Source of the DNA: Eucalyptus grandis
Taxonomy: Eukaryota; Streptophyta; Magnoliopsida; Myrtales; Myrtaceae
Assembly (NCBI RefSeq): GCF_016545825.1
Contig: NC_052612.1
Location: forward strand, 49,397,738 to 49,461,737
Length of the DNA: 64,000 nucleotides
Direction: 5' to 3'
Positions 1 to 11,165 of the stretch are shown in pieces (position 1 is the stretch's first letter; the number at the start of each line of letters is the position of its first letter). The position numbers and the translations under genes are program-made. The notes under the pieces are model-generated. The model saw nothing but the letters and a program-made list of their open reading frames with translations. It did not search any database and had not been told where the DNA came from.

Positions 1-282
1 AAATTGATTCCATTAAAGATAGCCAATCATGTAGGTGCTAATCCAACCAGGAAGCTATCCATAAGCCATACAAACTGAACCTTGGAAGAAATAAAGATAA
101 TCTTGTGTCTGGATAAATCTTCATTCTTCAAGGCGTTCAGTTTGGAATTTGTTAGTATGGGCAAACTTTGACACTAAATCCGGGCAGTCATCAGACTTTG
201 ACACTAAAGTTTTGAAGTCTTCGAGACTAGACTTTGGGTAAGTTTTATCAACTTCAAAACATTAAAGGAGTTTTCTCCAACA
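1..282 (-). repeat. Sirevirus 3' LTR (5' portion only, cut by window edge)
   Basis: Bases 1-282 match 19191-19471 along their whole length. By eye there are roughly 25 to 30 differences, so the two LTRs are about 10% diverged. On the minus strand the LTR begins TGTTGGAGAAAA at base 282, directly after a purine-rich tract. The rest of this LTR lies outside the window. Confidence 0.85.
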
Positions 283-302
283 ATCTCCCCCTTTTTTTAT
301 GG
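283..302 (-). other. Polypurine tract next to the Sirevirus 3' LTR
   Basis: On the minus strand, a run of seven A and five G followed by AGAT lies immediately upstream of the LTR start at 282. This is the expected primer for plus-strand DNA synthesis. A near copy lies upstream at about 612-628, and a weaker one near 1145-1158. Confidence 0.75.
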
Positions 303-609
303 TGACAAAACTTTCCTGCAGATTTAAGAACTTTTGACCTGTAAAATAACTTTTAAGCAAAAGATATGATATCTTATAAAAATAAGTTTATTAGGATCTG
401 GATAGCATCAATTCTGTAACCACAGAAAACATGTTAATCTTGAAAAGATAAGACAAATATCAAGACTTAAACAACTATCCATCCATAATCATTACCAATC
501 ATTACCACAAAAGTAAGCACAAAAGTAAGTTGCCTGCAAAGGTCAAATAGAATAATAAAAGTTCAAACAAAAGTTCAAGTCAAGTAAAAGTTCAAGTAAG
601 TCAAATCTG

Positions 610-630
610 CATGTTCTCCCCCTTTTTGTT
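610..630 (-). other. Second polypurine tract (multi-PPT signature)
   Basis: On the minus strand this reads AACAAAAAGGGGGAGAAC, very close to the tract at 283-302. Repeated polypurine tracts between the last ORF and the 3' LTR are a described feature of Sireviruses. It lies just after the end of the coiled-coil coding part of the third ORF. Confidence 0.6.
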
Positions 631-689
631 AGCAGCAAAAAGTGGAGAAAGTGGAGAAAGTCAAAAATAGATAAAAGACAAATGAAATC

Positions 690-2875
690 AAGTTTGTTTT
701 GGAATTCGAATGAGCTGGAAATCCCCCATTGACTGAACTGTCTCCTCCAGCTTTCGCACTGTCTCCTTCAGCTTCTCAACATCTTCAACCTTAGTAGTCT
801 CTTTAACTTGCTATTGTAAAGCTTGAACTTGAAGGTTAAGAGTCTGTACCTTCTCATGGAGAGAATCTGAAGTAGATTGCAAAGCGGAGTGAAGCTTCTG
901 GATATCATACTCCATTCCATATTGATGTGCTTTTAGCTTTAGGAGGAGCTCTAGTAGCTTTTGAAAGTTTGCAGAAGTTTATGTTTGTGCACTAGCCTCT
1001 GCTCGTTGAGTTTGTAGAGTGTTGATAGATGAGGGAACTTCAGCCTCAGGAAAATGAGAGGCATAGACATCCTCTGGCTCAGCAGGAGATCGACTGATAT
1101 CATCACTCGCAAAGTGCTGAGAAGAAGTCCCTGTGTGCACACGAACTCCCCCTGTTTTGGTGCCTACAGATGGAGAAGGGATTTCTCCTTCTTGAGTCTT
1201 CTCGATTTCAGTGCAAGAATGATGTTCTTTTTCGGTTCGAGCTCCTACAGGTCCACTCCTTATCTTTTATGAATCCTCAGATAAGGATATTGCAAATGTT
1301 GGTTCATAGGAGTCATCCTGACCCTCTTCTTCTTCAGCTTCTCTTCCTGCTTCTCCGGCTTTTCTTCTTGCTTCTTCTCTTTCCTCTGTTCCTTCTCTAT
1401 CTTCTCTTCCTTCTTTTCCTTGCTCTATTTCTCCTTTTTCTCTTTCTTCTTTGTCCTGTTGCCGCTCAAAACTGACAAAACTCTGAAGATTCTTTAAGGC
1501 AAAGGCAAAGATAGGAAGATCATCCTTATCCTCTTCATCCCGCAGAAAAGAGATCTTCTCTTCTTGGCAGGTTCATGCATAATTTCCTTACCTTTCCTTC
1601 TTTTTGTAGTAGAGTCTTGCTTAGTTTTGCTGGGTGTCTCTTCCTTCAAGCGCTCTATGGCCTTGTTCAGTTCTTTCAACCTCATCTTGGACACCATCTT
1701 CAATCCTATAACCATAGGAGCAATAGTTCTAGCACAAAGAGAGGCTGGAAACTAAAATTGAAAATGTCTGAACAATTGTGTGACCAACACTAAGTAAGGG
1801 AGCTGTCCCTTATCCTTCACAACATTCTTGTACATATGCATCAGGATTGTATGAGGGAGAGAGAACTTCATTCCATTACTGATAGAAAACATCAATTTGG
1901 CTTTAGATCGAGAAACATCTGTCTTTGAAGTTGCCTTTAGTCGGATGCAGTTGATCACGACTTTGTGCAGCAAAATATTCGAGGCTAATATTCTGAAATA
2001 AGTGATTCCTCCTTCAAGAAGTCTGTCCCTAACCAGAAATCTTGTCGCTTGTCCAACCGAGACACTTATTGGTTGGAAACCATTCCTTTCCACCCTAATA
2101 ATGTCAACCAACGTGTCAACATCCACCACGTAGCTTTTATCACTCATTGTGAATTGAAATCTATTCAGGTCAAGAAAAGACAGGTTTGAATAGAAATATG
2201 CAGTCAACTCAGGATATGCGACAGCAGTTTCAAAACAAAAGTTTTCCAGTTGAAGGAGAGCAAATTTCTCCCTTAGGTTCATCTTGATCGAGTATAGAAA
2301 ATCAAAGTGGACCGATCGAGGGTTCATCACCTCTCTTTTCAACAAACGGGCATAAACCCTTCTGTGATCTTAGAATGAAAAAGCTTCATTCCATTAACAG
2401 GCATTTCAGCAGCAATGCCCACCCTCGGCTGAAAATTCGAGTACATTTTATGATCATCGTCTTTGCTTTCACGCTGATTGAAAGAACTAAAGCGAGTATC
2501 AACAGGAAAGTTAAGAAACGCTCTATCTGCCACTCCTTCAGGCGCTATTCCTAATCTTTTCATCGCTCGCAAGAACAAAGTCTCGTTCTTATATCCTGTT
2601 TCTCTTAGAAATTCATTGATAAAAGTTATAAATGTACCACCCTGCTTCAAATGAGAGTAAAGCTTATAAAGAACCTGGGGTTTCAAGGTTCTGAGAGGTT
2701 CTACGTCTTCCTCAACTTCCTCTTCCACTGATTGGTGCAGAGGATTCTGAGTAGCACGCTGTGGAGAGTGTTGTGGAGACTCTTCTTCTTCGGTCAGATC
2801 AAAATGTGTCGGGCCCTCAGGCATATTCCGTGGTCCCCTTCTTGCGATCCGAGAAGACTTTCTTTGAAAAGACAT
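690..2875 (-). pseudogene. Third ORF of the Sirevirus (post-pol, coiled-coil, env-like position), decayed
   Basis: The minus-strand frame opens with ATG at 2875 (MSFQRKSSRIARRGP) and runs to about 2345. It continues after a one-base frameshift to 1754, meets a TAG at 1752-1754, and goes on in the same frame to about 1494 and beyond. The N-terminal part is basic, then acidic (about residues 25-60), then globular. The 1494-1715 section is lysine/glutamate-rich. Between about 960 and 690 there are strong heptads typical of a coiled coil. The total would be near 700 residues. Sireviruses often carry such a gene between pol and the 3' LTR, historically called env-like. I see no convincing signal peptide or transmembrane segment at its start, so an envelope role is not supported here. 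The function is unknown. Stops and shifts mean this copy is not intact. Confidence 0.6.
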
Positions 2876-2975
2876 CTTTGCAGTCGTGGAGGATTTCCCG
2901 AACAAGTTTGAGTGAAAAAGATGAAAACTTGCAGAACAAACTTGAGAGTAAAAATGAGGGAGTAGAGAGTCTATA

Positions 2976-3030
2976 TTCTAGGGTTTGAGAAGATGTAAAT
3001 GAAGAGAAATACTCGACGGTATATAAAGGA
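2976..3030 (-). promoter_or_regulatory. Promoter-like block before the third ORF (TATA box and telo-box)
   Basis: On the minus strand, CCTTTATATAC at 3020-3028 resembles a plant TATA box. About 35-40 bases downstream is AAACCCTA (2979-2986), the telo-box common in plant 5' leaders, followed by a CT-rich leader and the ATG at 2875. The arrangement looks like a separate transcription start for the third ORF rather than read-through from the LTR. This is inference from motif position only. Confidence 0.45.
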
Positions 3031-3249
3031 AGTAAAATGGGTTAATCGAACCGTCAAAAGGAAAAAAGAAACTGCCTTTTTCAAAAATAAAAACTGCCAA
3101 AAATTTAAAAATTCGAAAAAGATAATTTTTAAAAATAAAATATGCAATCAATGATTTAAATATCAACGTACATGTTCCAAATTTTCATACTAAAATTAAA
3201 TTACCCCGGATTGAAGAGATATTAACTTACAAAAGTAATTTCTTGATAT

Positions 3250-6200
3250 TTTGAGTCTGACCAACTTCAGACTTTGATCGGTAGAAGATCAAATATTCAG
3301 TCTAGTGCGAATAAACTCAAATAGATTTTTCTCCGTAGGTTTTGTAAATATGTTTGCCAACCGATTCTTCGAGTCAATGAACTGAATCATAATCTCCCCA
3401 TTTTGAACATGATCTCTTATGAAATGGTGTCAAATCTCTATATGATTTGCCATTGAATGAAGGATTGGGTTCTTGGTGAGATTAATAGCACCGATGTTGT
3501 CGCATTTGATCTCAGTGCACGATTCTTTAATTCCAAAGTCTCTTAGTTGTTGTCTTATCCACAAAATTTGAGAACAACAACTCCCAAGAGCCACATACTC
3601 TGCTTCTGATGTTGATAGAACTATAGTACTCTGCTTTCTTGAGAACCAAGACACTAGCATGCTGCCCAGTAGTTGACAAGTACCAGAAGTACTCTTTCTA
3701 TCGACTTTACAACCTACTAAATCTGTGTCTGAATATCTAATAAGAGTAAAGTCTCACTATTTGGGATACCACTGACCTAGCTTTGGAGTAGTCGCAATAT
3801 ATTTGATGATGCGTTTTGCAGCACTTAAATGAGATTCTTTGGGATCAAACTGAAATCTGGCACAAATGCAAACACTAAACAATATGTCAGGTCTAGATGC
3901 AGTAAAGTAAAGAAGAGAACCGATAATGCTTTTGTAAAGCTTCTGGTCTACTTTCTTTCATCATTCATCTTTATCCAGCTTCGAAGAACTTGACATTGGT
4001 GTCTCTGTCTTCTTGCAATTCTCCAATCCGAATTTCTTGATGAGATCTTTTGCATATTTTTCTTGATGAATAAAGATACCTTTCTTCGATTGTCTAACTT
4101 GCAATCCCAGAAAGAAAGTTAACTCTCCCATTATACTCATCTCGAATTCATCCTACATACACCTAGAGAATTTCTTGCATAGATTTTCATTAGGTGATCC
4201 AAAAATAATATCATCAACATAAATTTGAATCAGTAGAAAGTCTTTACCCTTTCTTTTAATGAACAAAATAGATACTACATTTCCCTTAACAAAACCATTT
4301 TGGGTTAGGAATTTACTTAACCTTTCATACTAGGCTCGAGGTGCTTGCTTCAGTCCATACAAGGCTTTTTTTAGTCTATAGACTGAGTCTAGCTTTTTTG
4401 GATCTTCAAATCCTGGTGGTTGTTCCATATAGACTTCTTCTTGGATGAATCCATTGAGGAATGCACTATTTACATCCATCTGGAATAACCTGAAATTTTT
4501 ATATCAAGCAAAAGCAAGTAATAATCTAATTGCTTTTAACCTCGCTACTGGTGCATAGGTTTTGTCATAGTCTATTCCTTCTTCTTGTGTATATCCTTTG
4601 GCCATGAGTCTTGCTTTGTTCCTGACCACTTTTCCTTTCTCGTCCATCTTGTTCCTGAAAACCCATTTTTTCCCGATAACATACTTACCTTTAGGTTTAG
4701 GAATTAGCTCCCAAACATTGTTGATGCTGAACTGTCTGAGCTCTTCTTGCATAGCTTCAATCTAGCTTTCATCAGACAAGGCTTCTTCTATACTTTTGGG
4801 TTCTATCTCAGAAATAAGTGCTAGGACACTAGACTCTTCTCACCTTTTGAATCTGGTGTGAATTCCTTCATCAATATTGCCAATGATGAGTTCTATGGGA
4901 TGACTTGATTTATGCTTCTAGTTGCTGGTGGGTTTGAGAGTCTGTTGATCCTCTGTTTCGGTTGAATCTCCTAGATTTGCTTGTTGCTGATCTCCAAAAG
5001 TCTTAACCTCTTTGGGGGAAGTAGACTTTATAAAGTCTGAAACAGATTTAGATTCTTCAAGTTGAATTTGATCTAATTGATTCTGCACAGAATCTTGAAA
5101 CTTGACGTTCATAGATTCTTATATAGATTGAGTCTTCTTGTTAAAGACTCAGTATGCTTTGCTTGAGGTTGAGTAGCCAAGGAAAATTCCTTCGTCTGAT
5201 TTTTCTTCAAACTTCCCGGTTCGATCATTTGCATTTTTCAAAATATAACATTTACAGCCAAATACATGGAAGTAAAAAACATTTGGCTTCTTCCCTTTAT
5301 ACACTTCATAATGAGTTTTCTCTATAATAGGCCTCAAGAACACTCTGTTGATAATGTAGCAAGCTGTAGAAATTGCTTCAACCCAAAATCGAGATGAAAT
5401 TTTGCTCTCAATTAAAAGGGTTCTAGCCATCTTCTGTAAGGATCTATTCTTCCTTTCCACGATCCCATTTTATTTTGGAGTGTATGGAGAAGAGAAAACA
5501 TGCTGGAAACCATATTCATCACAGTACTTCGCAAAGTCTTGATTTTCGAACTCACCTCCATGGTCTATTCGTATGCTCGAAATAGCACATTCTTTTTCAT
5601 TCGAACCTTCTTTGCAAACTTTTAGAAATAAGAGAAGGCTTCAAACTTACTTGTCAGAAAGTAGACCCAAGTGAAATGAGAGTAATCATCAACGATTACT
5701 AGGCAGTATTTCTTTCCACCAATACTTTGAGTTTTGGTTGGTCCAAAGAGGTCTATATGCTTGCAAAGCTCGATTGGTAGAGACTTGATTTATAGGTTTA
5801 AAAGAACTTCTAACATGTTTTCCCAAAACATAAGGAGTGCATAATTCATACTTTTGATAAGTCAGGTTGGGAAGACCACAAACAAGCTTCTTAGAAAAAA
5901 TCTTGGCAATCTGCTTCATGTTAACATGACCAAGCTTTTGATGCTAAAGATTTGCTTCATCTTGAATAGATATAAGACACTAAGAACTTTCTGGTTTTAT
6001 ATATAGAAGGTAAATATTCCCATGCCTTTGTCCAGTGAAAGATTGAGAGAAATCTTTACTTGTTCCCGAACAGATGCCTTCTTGGAAATTTATTTTGAAT
6101 CTAGTATCGCAAAGCTGACTTCTGCTGAGTAGATTATAATTCAGACCTTCCACGAAAGAGACATTGTTGATAGTGAGGCTTCCAATCTTCACGGTTCCAC

Positions 6201-6290
6201 ATCCAACAATTCTTCCTTTGTTGTTTCCACCATTCATTTGAACAAGTTTATAAAGCAACTCGAATCTCCTGTCATGTGTCTCGAACAACC
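3250..6290 (-). pseudogene. Sirevirus copia pol: protease C-terminus, integrase, reverse transcriptase, RNase H
   Basis: Fragments on the minus strand follow copia order. At 5980-6288 is the end of the protease (GCGTVKIGSLTINNVSFVEG region). At 5689-5940 are the integrase zinc-binding region and the core start. At 5149-5460 is the integrase C-terminal section (MERKNRSLQKMARTLL, FLGYS). At 4504-4752 is the N-terminal RT (NNVWELIP, KWVFRNKMDEKG, KARLMAKGYTQ, YAPVARL). The RT catalytic YVDD lies near 4212-4225. RNase H is at 3430-3660 (STSEAEYVALG, CDNIGAINLTKNP). Stops and shifts separate these blocks, so no full polyprotein can be made. The gene sits downstream of gag and upstream of the third ORF in the same orientation. 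Confidence 0.88.
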
Positions 6291-6749
6291 ACTATCCAAA
6301 TACCATTTGATCTTCCTCTTGATAATGACCTGCGATCATAAAAAAGAACTCAAGTTTTCTTTGGTACCCAGATTTTCTTGGGTATAGGAAAGTTAGTATT
6401 AAAAACAATCTTTGCCCAATCCCTCTTAACAGGTCTCCAAACCTTGGGACATTCCTTCTCAAAATGTTTTGAGTTGTTACGCTTTGAATATTTGAGAGCA
6501 CTTCGGCCAACAGGTTTTACAAAAAAACTTTGAAAGTGATTCTTGTAAAATTTCCCTGTAGGTCTTTGTTTGATTCTTTCTTCAACTTTGGGAAAATCAA
6601 ATTAAAGGAATAGTTTCTAAAGTCATACCCAAACCATATTTGTTAAAATAAGGTCTCGTACTAAAAGAATTTTCTCCAACTTTTCATATCCTTTTGAAAA
6701 TGTTTTTGTGATATTTGAAATATTTTCTTTCAAAAGGCATTTTCCTTCT

Positions 6750-8065
6750 AAAGAGAATCATAATTTACTTTTAAATCAACAAAACTTTTATCCACACTTT
6801 CAAACTTTTCTCTCCAAGAAGTTTCCTGTTGCCTCAATTTAGAGTTATCCCTTTTTAGTTCAAAAATCCTTTTAAGAGAACTTTTGAGACCGAGACAAAG
6901 TTCTTCTATGTACTTCGAGACTTTAACATGAATTTTTAAATTGCTAACCTCAACTTCTTTGTCTGAGTCTGAATCAAAATCTATTTCAAAATTTGAGTCT
7001 AATTCTGAATTGGCCATCAGACATATGTTGACATATTCTTCATCGCTTTCTTCGCACTCGATATTGCTCCAAGTTTCTGCTTTGAGAGTCTTTTTGTATT
7101 TCTCAGTTCTTCCTTTTTTTTTCTTCAATAGAGGACAGTTAGGTCTGATATACCATTTTTTTCTTGCATTTGAAGCATATCACATCTTTGTTGGTTCTAT
7201 TGTCCTCGGTCGATTTCTTCTGGAAATTTTGAGTGCTTTGTTTTTTCCAGTTGAACCTTCTTCCCTTTTTATTCAACTTTCTGAACTTCTTAATCATAAG
7301 CGCTAGCTCCTCATCGTCCATATCATCTTCTGAATCCGTATCATCAGAATCATCATTAGATTTTAAAGCAATTGACTTCTTACCTCTAGGATATTCTTCC
7401 TCATTAATCTGCTCCACTTCATATGATTGAAGTGTGCCTACTAGTTCGTCTACTGAAAGAGGCATGATCCTCTGGGTTTCTATAATTAACGTCTTCACGT
7501 GATTTCAGTCTTTGGAGAGTCCATGCAGTAGTTTATTGAATTTCATTGGTCCTGAGATTGGTTGTCCTTGATATGCCAATCCATTCATGATTTCAGTGAA
7601 ACGACCGAACATATTAGTGATGGATTCTCCAGGTTTCATCTTGAAGGCTTCATACTGTCCGAGTAGAATATTGATTTTTGTTTCCTTTACTTAATCAGTT
7701 CCTTCAAAGGTAACGTGCAATCTGTCCCAAACTTCTTTCGTTGTTTCACAAGAAGAAATTCGGTTATACTCAGTAGGAGATAAAGCACACTATAAAGAGT
7801 AGATAGCTTTAGCATCAAGAACTTGTCTCTTGGTTAATTCTACTTGTGTTATTTCGCCAGCATCTACAACTTATTTTCCTCTTTCTGAGGTTGATGTAGA
7901 TTTGGGAGTGATCCCTTTTTTCTACCACATCCCATTCCAGGGGATCTTTCGATATCGAAACGCCTTCATCTTGTTTTTCCACACATTGTACTCCTTCCCG
8001 TCAAAGTAAGGAGGTCTGGTATTGCTTTGGCCTTCAACCAAACCTAGAGCCAAAATACTAGTCAT
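6750..8065 (-). pseudogene. Sirevirus gag, decayed, with CCHC zinc knuckle
   Basis: The minus-strand ATG at 8065 opens a copia-type gag. It reads MTSILALGLVEGQSNTRPP and then the usual YFDGKEYNVWKNKM motif, but a TAG interrupts it soon after. A downstream open stretch (7139-7498) has the acidic DDSDDTDSEDDMDDEE linker and the zinc knuckle beginning CFKC at about 7165. The knuckle's His and last Cys lie in another frame because of a small indel. The 6748-7128 stretch is acidic and then coiled-coil-like, typical of the long Sirevirus gag C-terminus. The capsid-type nucleic-acid-binding role is inferred from family knowledge. Confidence 0.75.
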
Positions 8066-8113
8066 AGATCTTTAGTTTTAGACATAAAAAAACTTCAATA
8101 AAATAACCACATA

Positions 8114-8126
8114 GGCTCTGATACCA
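8114..8126 (-). other. Primer-binding site of the Sirevirus (initiator tRNA-Met)
   Basis: On the minus strand the sequence is TGGTATCAGAGCC, complementary to the 3' end of plant initiator tRNA-Met. It lies three bases after the LTR end (…CCCTTTCA). It fixes the LTR boundary at 8129 and the orientation of the element. Confidence 0.88.
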
Positions 8127-8128
8127 AT

Positions 8129-8729
8129 TGAAAGGGCTAGTAACAACACCTAAAACGGGGTGAATAGGTGTGAAGGCAATTTTTCACAAGAAGTAGTAGA
8201 ATTAATTTGCTTTTAAAACAGAGTCTGAAAAATAACAGACTTTGAGCGAGTTCAAACTTTAGCAGTTAAATAGAACTACGAATAAAATAAAGAGTTTAGG
8301 GAAGAGAATAAGAACATAGAGTTTATAGTGGTTTGGCTTAAATCAAGCCTACGTCCACTCTCCCACGACGACAGCCTACTGGCTAGATTCCACTAAGAAA
8401 CAAAAGAGATTTTACAGCTTAGTGATCTCAACTTTGCGGTTAAGAGTTTGCTTCTCTTTCACGAAGTCACACTATCAGTTTTTCTCTCTTTTGAGTACAA
8501 ATTTTAGCTCAGTGAACGAAATAGCAAGGAGCTAGGAAGCTTCAGACTTTGAAATTTTTCTTTCACGAACTCTATCGAACAACTAGAAAGTCTACCTTAA
8601 ATAATCCTTCATGTTTTCACGACCGTTGGCACTTTCCAAAGGAATTCCTCCAATTAATCCGTTGGACATAATCAATCAAGGAGATCTCGAGCCGTTTGAT
8701 AATTGTGATGAAAGCCCATCAATCCTGTT
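8129..8729 (-). repeat. Sirevirus 5' LTR, proximal part (R/U5 side)
   Basis: The block between the primer site and the gypsy insertion point is the end of the copia 5' LTR. It begins TGAAAGGG on the plus strand, so the minus-strand LTR ends in CA. The LTR resumes at 19110 after the gypsy element. No gene is visible in it. Its last five bases (8725-8729, CTGTT) are one copy of the gypsy target duplication. Confidence 0.82.
8725..8729. other. Target-site duplication CTGTT (left copy)
   Basis: CTGTT stands directly before the gypsy LTR start TGTGACATCC at 8730 and again at 19105-19109, directly after the LTR end GCGTGACA. This five-base duplication is what gypsy integrase makes. It proves that 8730-19104 is one insertion. 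Confidence 0.87.
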
Positions 8730-9765
8730 TGTGACATCCTAACATTCGACCCCGTTTCGATAAAGTGAAATGGGCATTTCGTTGACGTGCCTATAGTCCT
8801 TTTTCTTTGAGCTAATCACTCACGAGTTAACTCACTTATTGGGTGAAGCCGTTAAGGGATGTATCCGCGGTAAAATCCCTAAAAGCTACCTAATTAGTTG
8901 GATTGGGCTAAAATCACGTCTGAACGATTCTAACCACGAAATTGAATTCGATTTCGGGAATCGAATATTCGAGCGTGTCATAATTCATTTTTTTGGATCT
9001 GTCTCATCGTCCGTTAAATTATTGACGAGTCTGAAATTTCGAGAAAGAAATTCTCGGAAGAAAAATTGAAGACCGAAAGAAAATAAAAAAGGGAAAGAGA
9101 AAAGAAAATAAAATAAGAATAATTGTAGTATTTTTATTTTATTTTTCTCTCTCTCCCCTCTCTCTTCTTTTCTCTTTTCCTCTCTTTTTCTCTCTTTTCT
9201 CTCTCCTTTCCCTCCCCCTTCGTGCGAGCCCCCACCGCCTGCCCTCTCTCTCTCTTTTTTTTCCCTCTTTGACCGGTCAAGCCTTATCCTCTCTCCTCCC
9301 CTCTCTCATCTCTCTCCCTCGACACTCTCTCTACCCCCTCCGTTCGAGCGAACCAGAAGCCGGAGGAAGAACAGAAGCTGCAGCCCACCGTTGCCGCCCG
9401 TCCCGCCGCCGCACCGGAGTTGGACAACCCGCGCGCCCGCCGCTCGCCGCCGTCCCGCCATCCGCGCACGCCCCCGCGTTCGTCGCTTGCTGCAGCGCCT
9501 CCCCAACGCGACCCAACCCCGTTCCGCCCCGTCCGGCCAGCCTCCGCCACCGCCCGGCGTCCCCTTCGCCCTCTGCCGGCCTCCCCTCGCCGCCTTAGCC
9601 GTTGGGCGAGCTTCGTCCAGCCAAGAACAGTGGCTGGAAAAGTGGGTTTCGAGCCCTGTTCAAGGCCGTTTTGGGCCGTTTCCGGGCCCCGAACCCGAGG
9701 CCCGCTTTGGAGTTTGTTGTTCCTCGCGTCGCCCCCGTCGGATTGATCCGATTTGCATGCGATTT

Positions 9766-9772
9766 GGTGAGT
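9766..9772 (+). promoter_or_regulatory. Candidate splice donor in the gypsy LTR leader
   Basis: GGTGAGT follows the GC-rich block at 9766-9772. The same motif stands at the same place in the 3' LTR (17094-17100) and, on the minus strand, in the related solo LTR (31079-31085), each followed by a short inverted CTCAC. Downstream, TTGCAG (11399-11404) and AGGTAAGT (11421-11428) could act as acceptor and second donor. AGGTAAGT also recurs in the 3' LTR (18573-18580) and the solo LTR (minus strand, 29895-29902). The splicing role is inference. Confidence 0.35.
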
Positions 9773-10654
9773 AATCTCACTAATCCCTGATTAGTTGGCT
9801 AATTATGCTTAAGGTTGGTTTAGTTTTAATTAATTAGGTTTATGTGGTTAGATTAGTATGGATTAGTGTTTATTAGTCAATTGTGATGCGAATTAGCCAA
9901 ATTGAGTGTGCAATTGGCAAGTAGACGTGGTCTACTATTTATTGAAAGTGTCTCGGGATTTTCCCGACCCTTAGTGGGCTCCAATTAGGCTTTTGGGGCC
10001 TAAGGGGAATTTTGGTATTTAAATATTAATTTTCGGAATTAAATTAAATAATTATTTATTTTCCGAAAATTCATCTGGGATGGCCCAAGACCGGAATATT
10101 ATGCTGATGACCGTGGTGAAGTCCATTTATTTAATCGGGCTTTATTTTGAGCTAAATCGAATTTTTAATATTAATTATTTAATTTTCGAAATTAATTAAT
10201 TATTTATTTATTTTCCGAAAATTCAATTGAGATGGTAAATGACCAAATTTTATGCTGATGACCGTGGTGAAGTCCGTTTATTTAATTGGGTTTTATTTTG
10301 TGCTAAATCGAATTTTTAATATTTATTAATTAATTTTCGAAATTAATTAATTAAGTAATTATTTTTCGGAAATTAAGATTTTGATGGCCGACGACCGAAA
10401 TCTCGTGCTGATTGTCGTGGCGCAGTCAGTTTATTTATTTGAGTTTTACGTTGCATGGAATTAAATAAATTGTGATGTTTTAGGGATTTACCCTAAATTG
10501 ATTTGGAATTGATTGAGATTGAATGATTGATTGGTAGATGGCCGAATATGTTTATTTAGCATTTATAATGCTTTGATGAGTTGTAAAGTGGATGGAGTTA
10601 TGAGAGAATTGGAAATACTCGGGGATTGAATCGATCGGACAAGGTGTATGGACC

Positions 10655-11165
10655 TACGTGGTTCGGTGATTGGGACATCACCGCGAAAACGGCGCCTTAA
10701 AGAACGCACGTATCAGTCTAGTACATACATTATTGTGGACCTACGTGATTCGGTGATTGGGATATCACTAGCGAAAACGGCGCCTTAAAGAACGCACGTA
10801 TCGGTCTAGTACTCATATTGTTATAGGCATGTATGGTTCGGTGATTAAGGACATCACTGGCGAAAACGGCGCCTTAAAGAACGCACGTATCGGTCTAGTA
10901 CTCATATTGTTATAGGCATGTATGGTTCGGTGATTAAGGACATCACTGGCGAAAATGGCGCCTTAAAGAACGCATACACTTGTCTATTAAATACATTGTT
11001 ATAGGCATGTGTGGTTCGGTGATTATGGACCTCACTGGCGAAAACGGCGCCTTAAAGAACGCACACAATTGTCTATTGAGTACATGGTTATAGGCATGCG
11101 TGGTTCGGTGACTAAGGATGTCATTGGCGAAAACGGCGCCTTAAAGAACGCACGCAATTGTCTAG
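10655..11165 (+). repeat. Tandem array inside the 5' LTR, six units of about 87 bp
   Basis: Each unit holds GTGGTTCGGTGATT, then GGCGAAAACGGCGCCTTAAA and GAACGCAC, then a less conserved AT-rich spacer. Six copies of GCGCCTTAAAGAACGCA occur at about 87-base spacing. The 3' LTR has only four units (about 17975-18320). There is no coding content. Confidence 0.9.

Noticed and set aside
1170..1475. Leucine/phenylalanine-rich plus-strand frame that looks like a membrane protein
   Set aside because: It is the antisense of the Lys/Glu-rich part of the Sirevirus third ORF (GAAGAAGAG-type codons), so the hydrophobicity is a shadow.
2978..3166. 62-codon minus-strand hydrophobic frame upstream of the third ORF, a possible signal peptide or membrane segment
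   Set aside because: It is AT-rich, out of frame with the third ORF and overlaps the TATA/telo-box block; more likely non-coding.
8114..8126. Possible tRNA gene from the tRNA-Met-like text
   Set aside because: Only the 13-base primer complement is present, without a cloverleaf.
9269..9790. Several overlapping long frames on both strands, proline- and arginine-rich
   Set aside because: They lie in the GC-rich part of a gypsy LTR, are open on both strands because stop codons are rare in such DNA, and recur with indels in the other LTR (16392-16927).
10655..11165. Regularly spaced repeats resembling a CRISPR array
   Set aside because: It is in a plant retrotransposon LTR; the spacers are themselves similar, the unit is 87 bp, and the array is copied in the other LTR.
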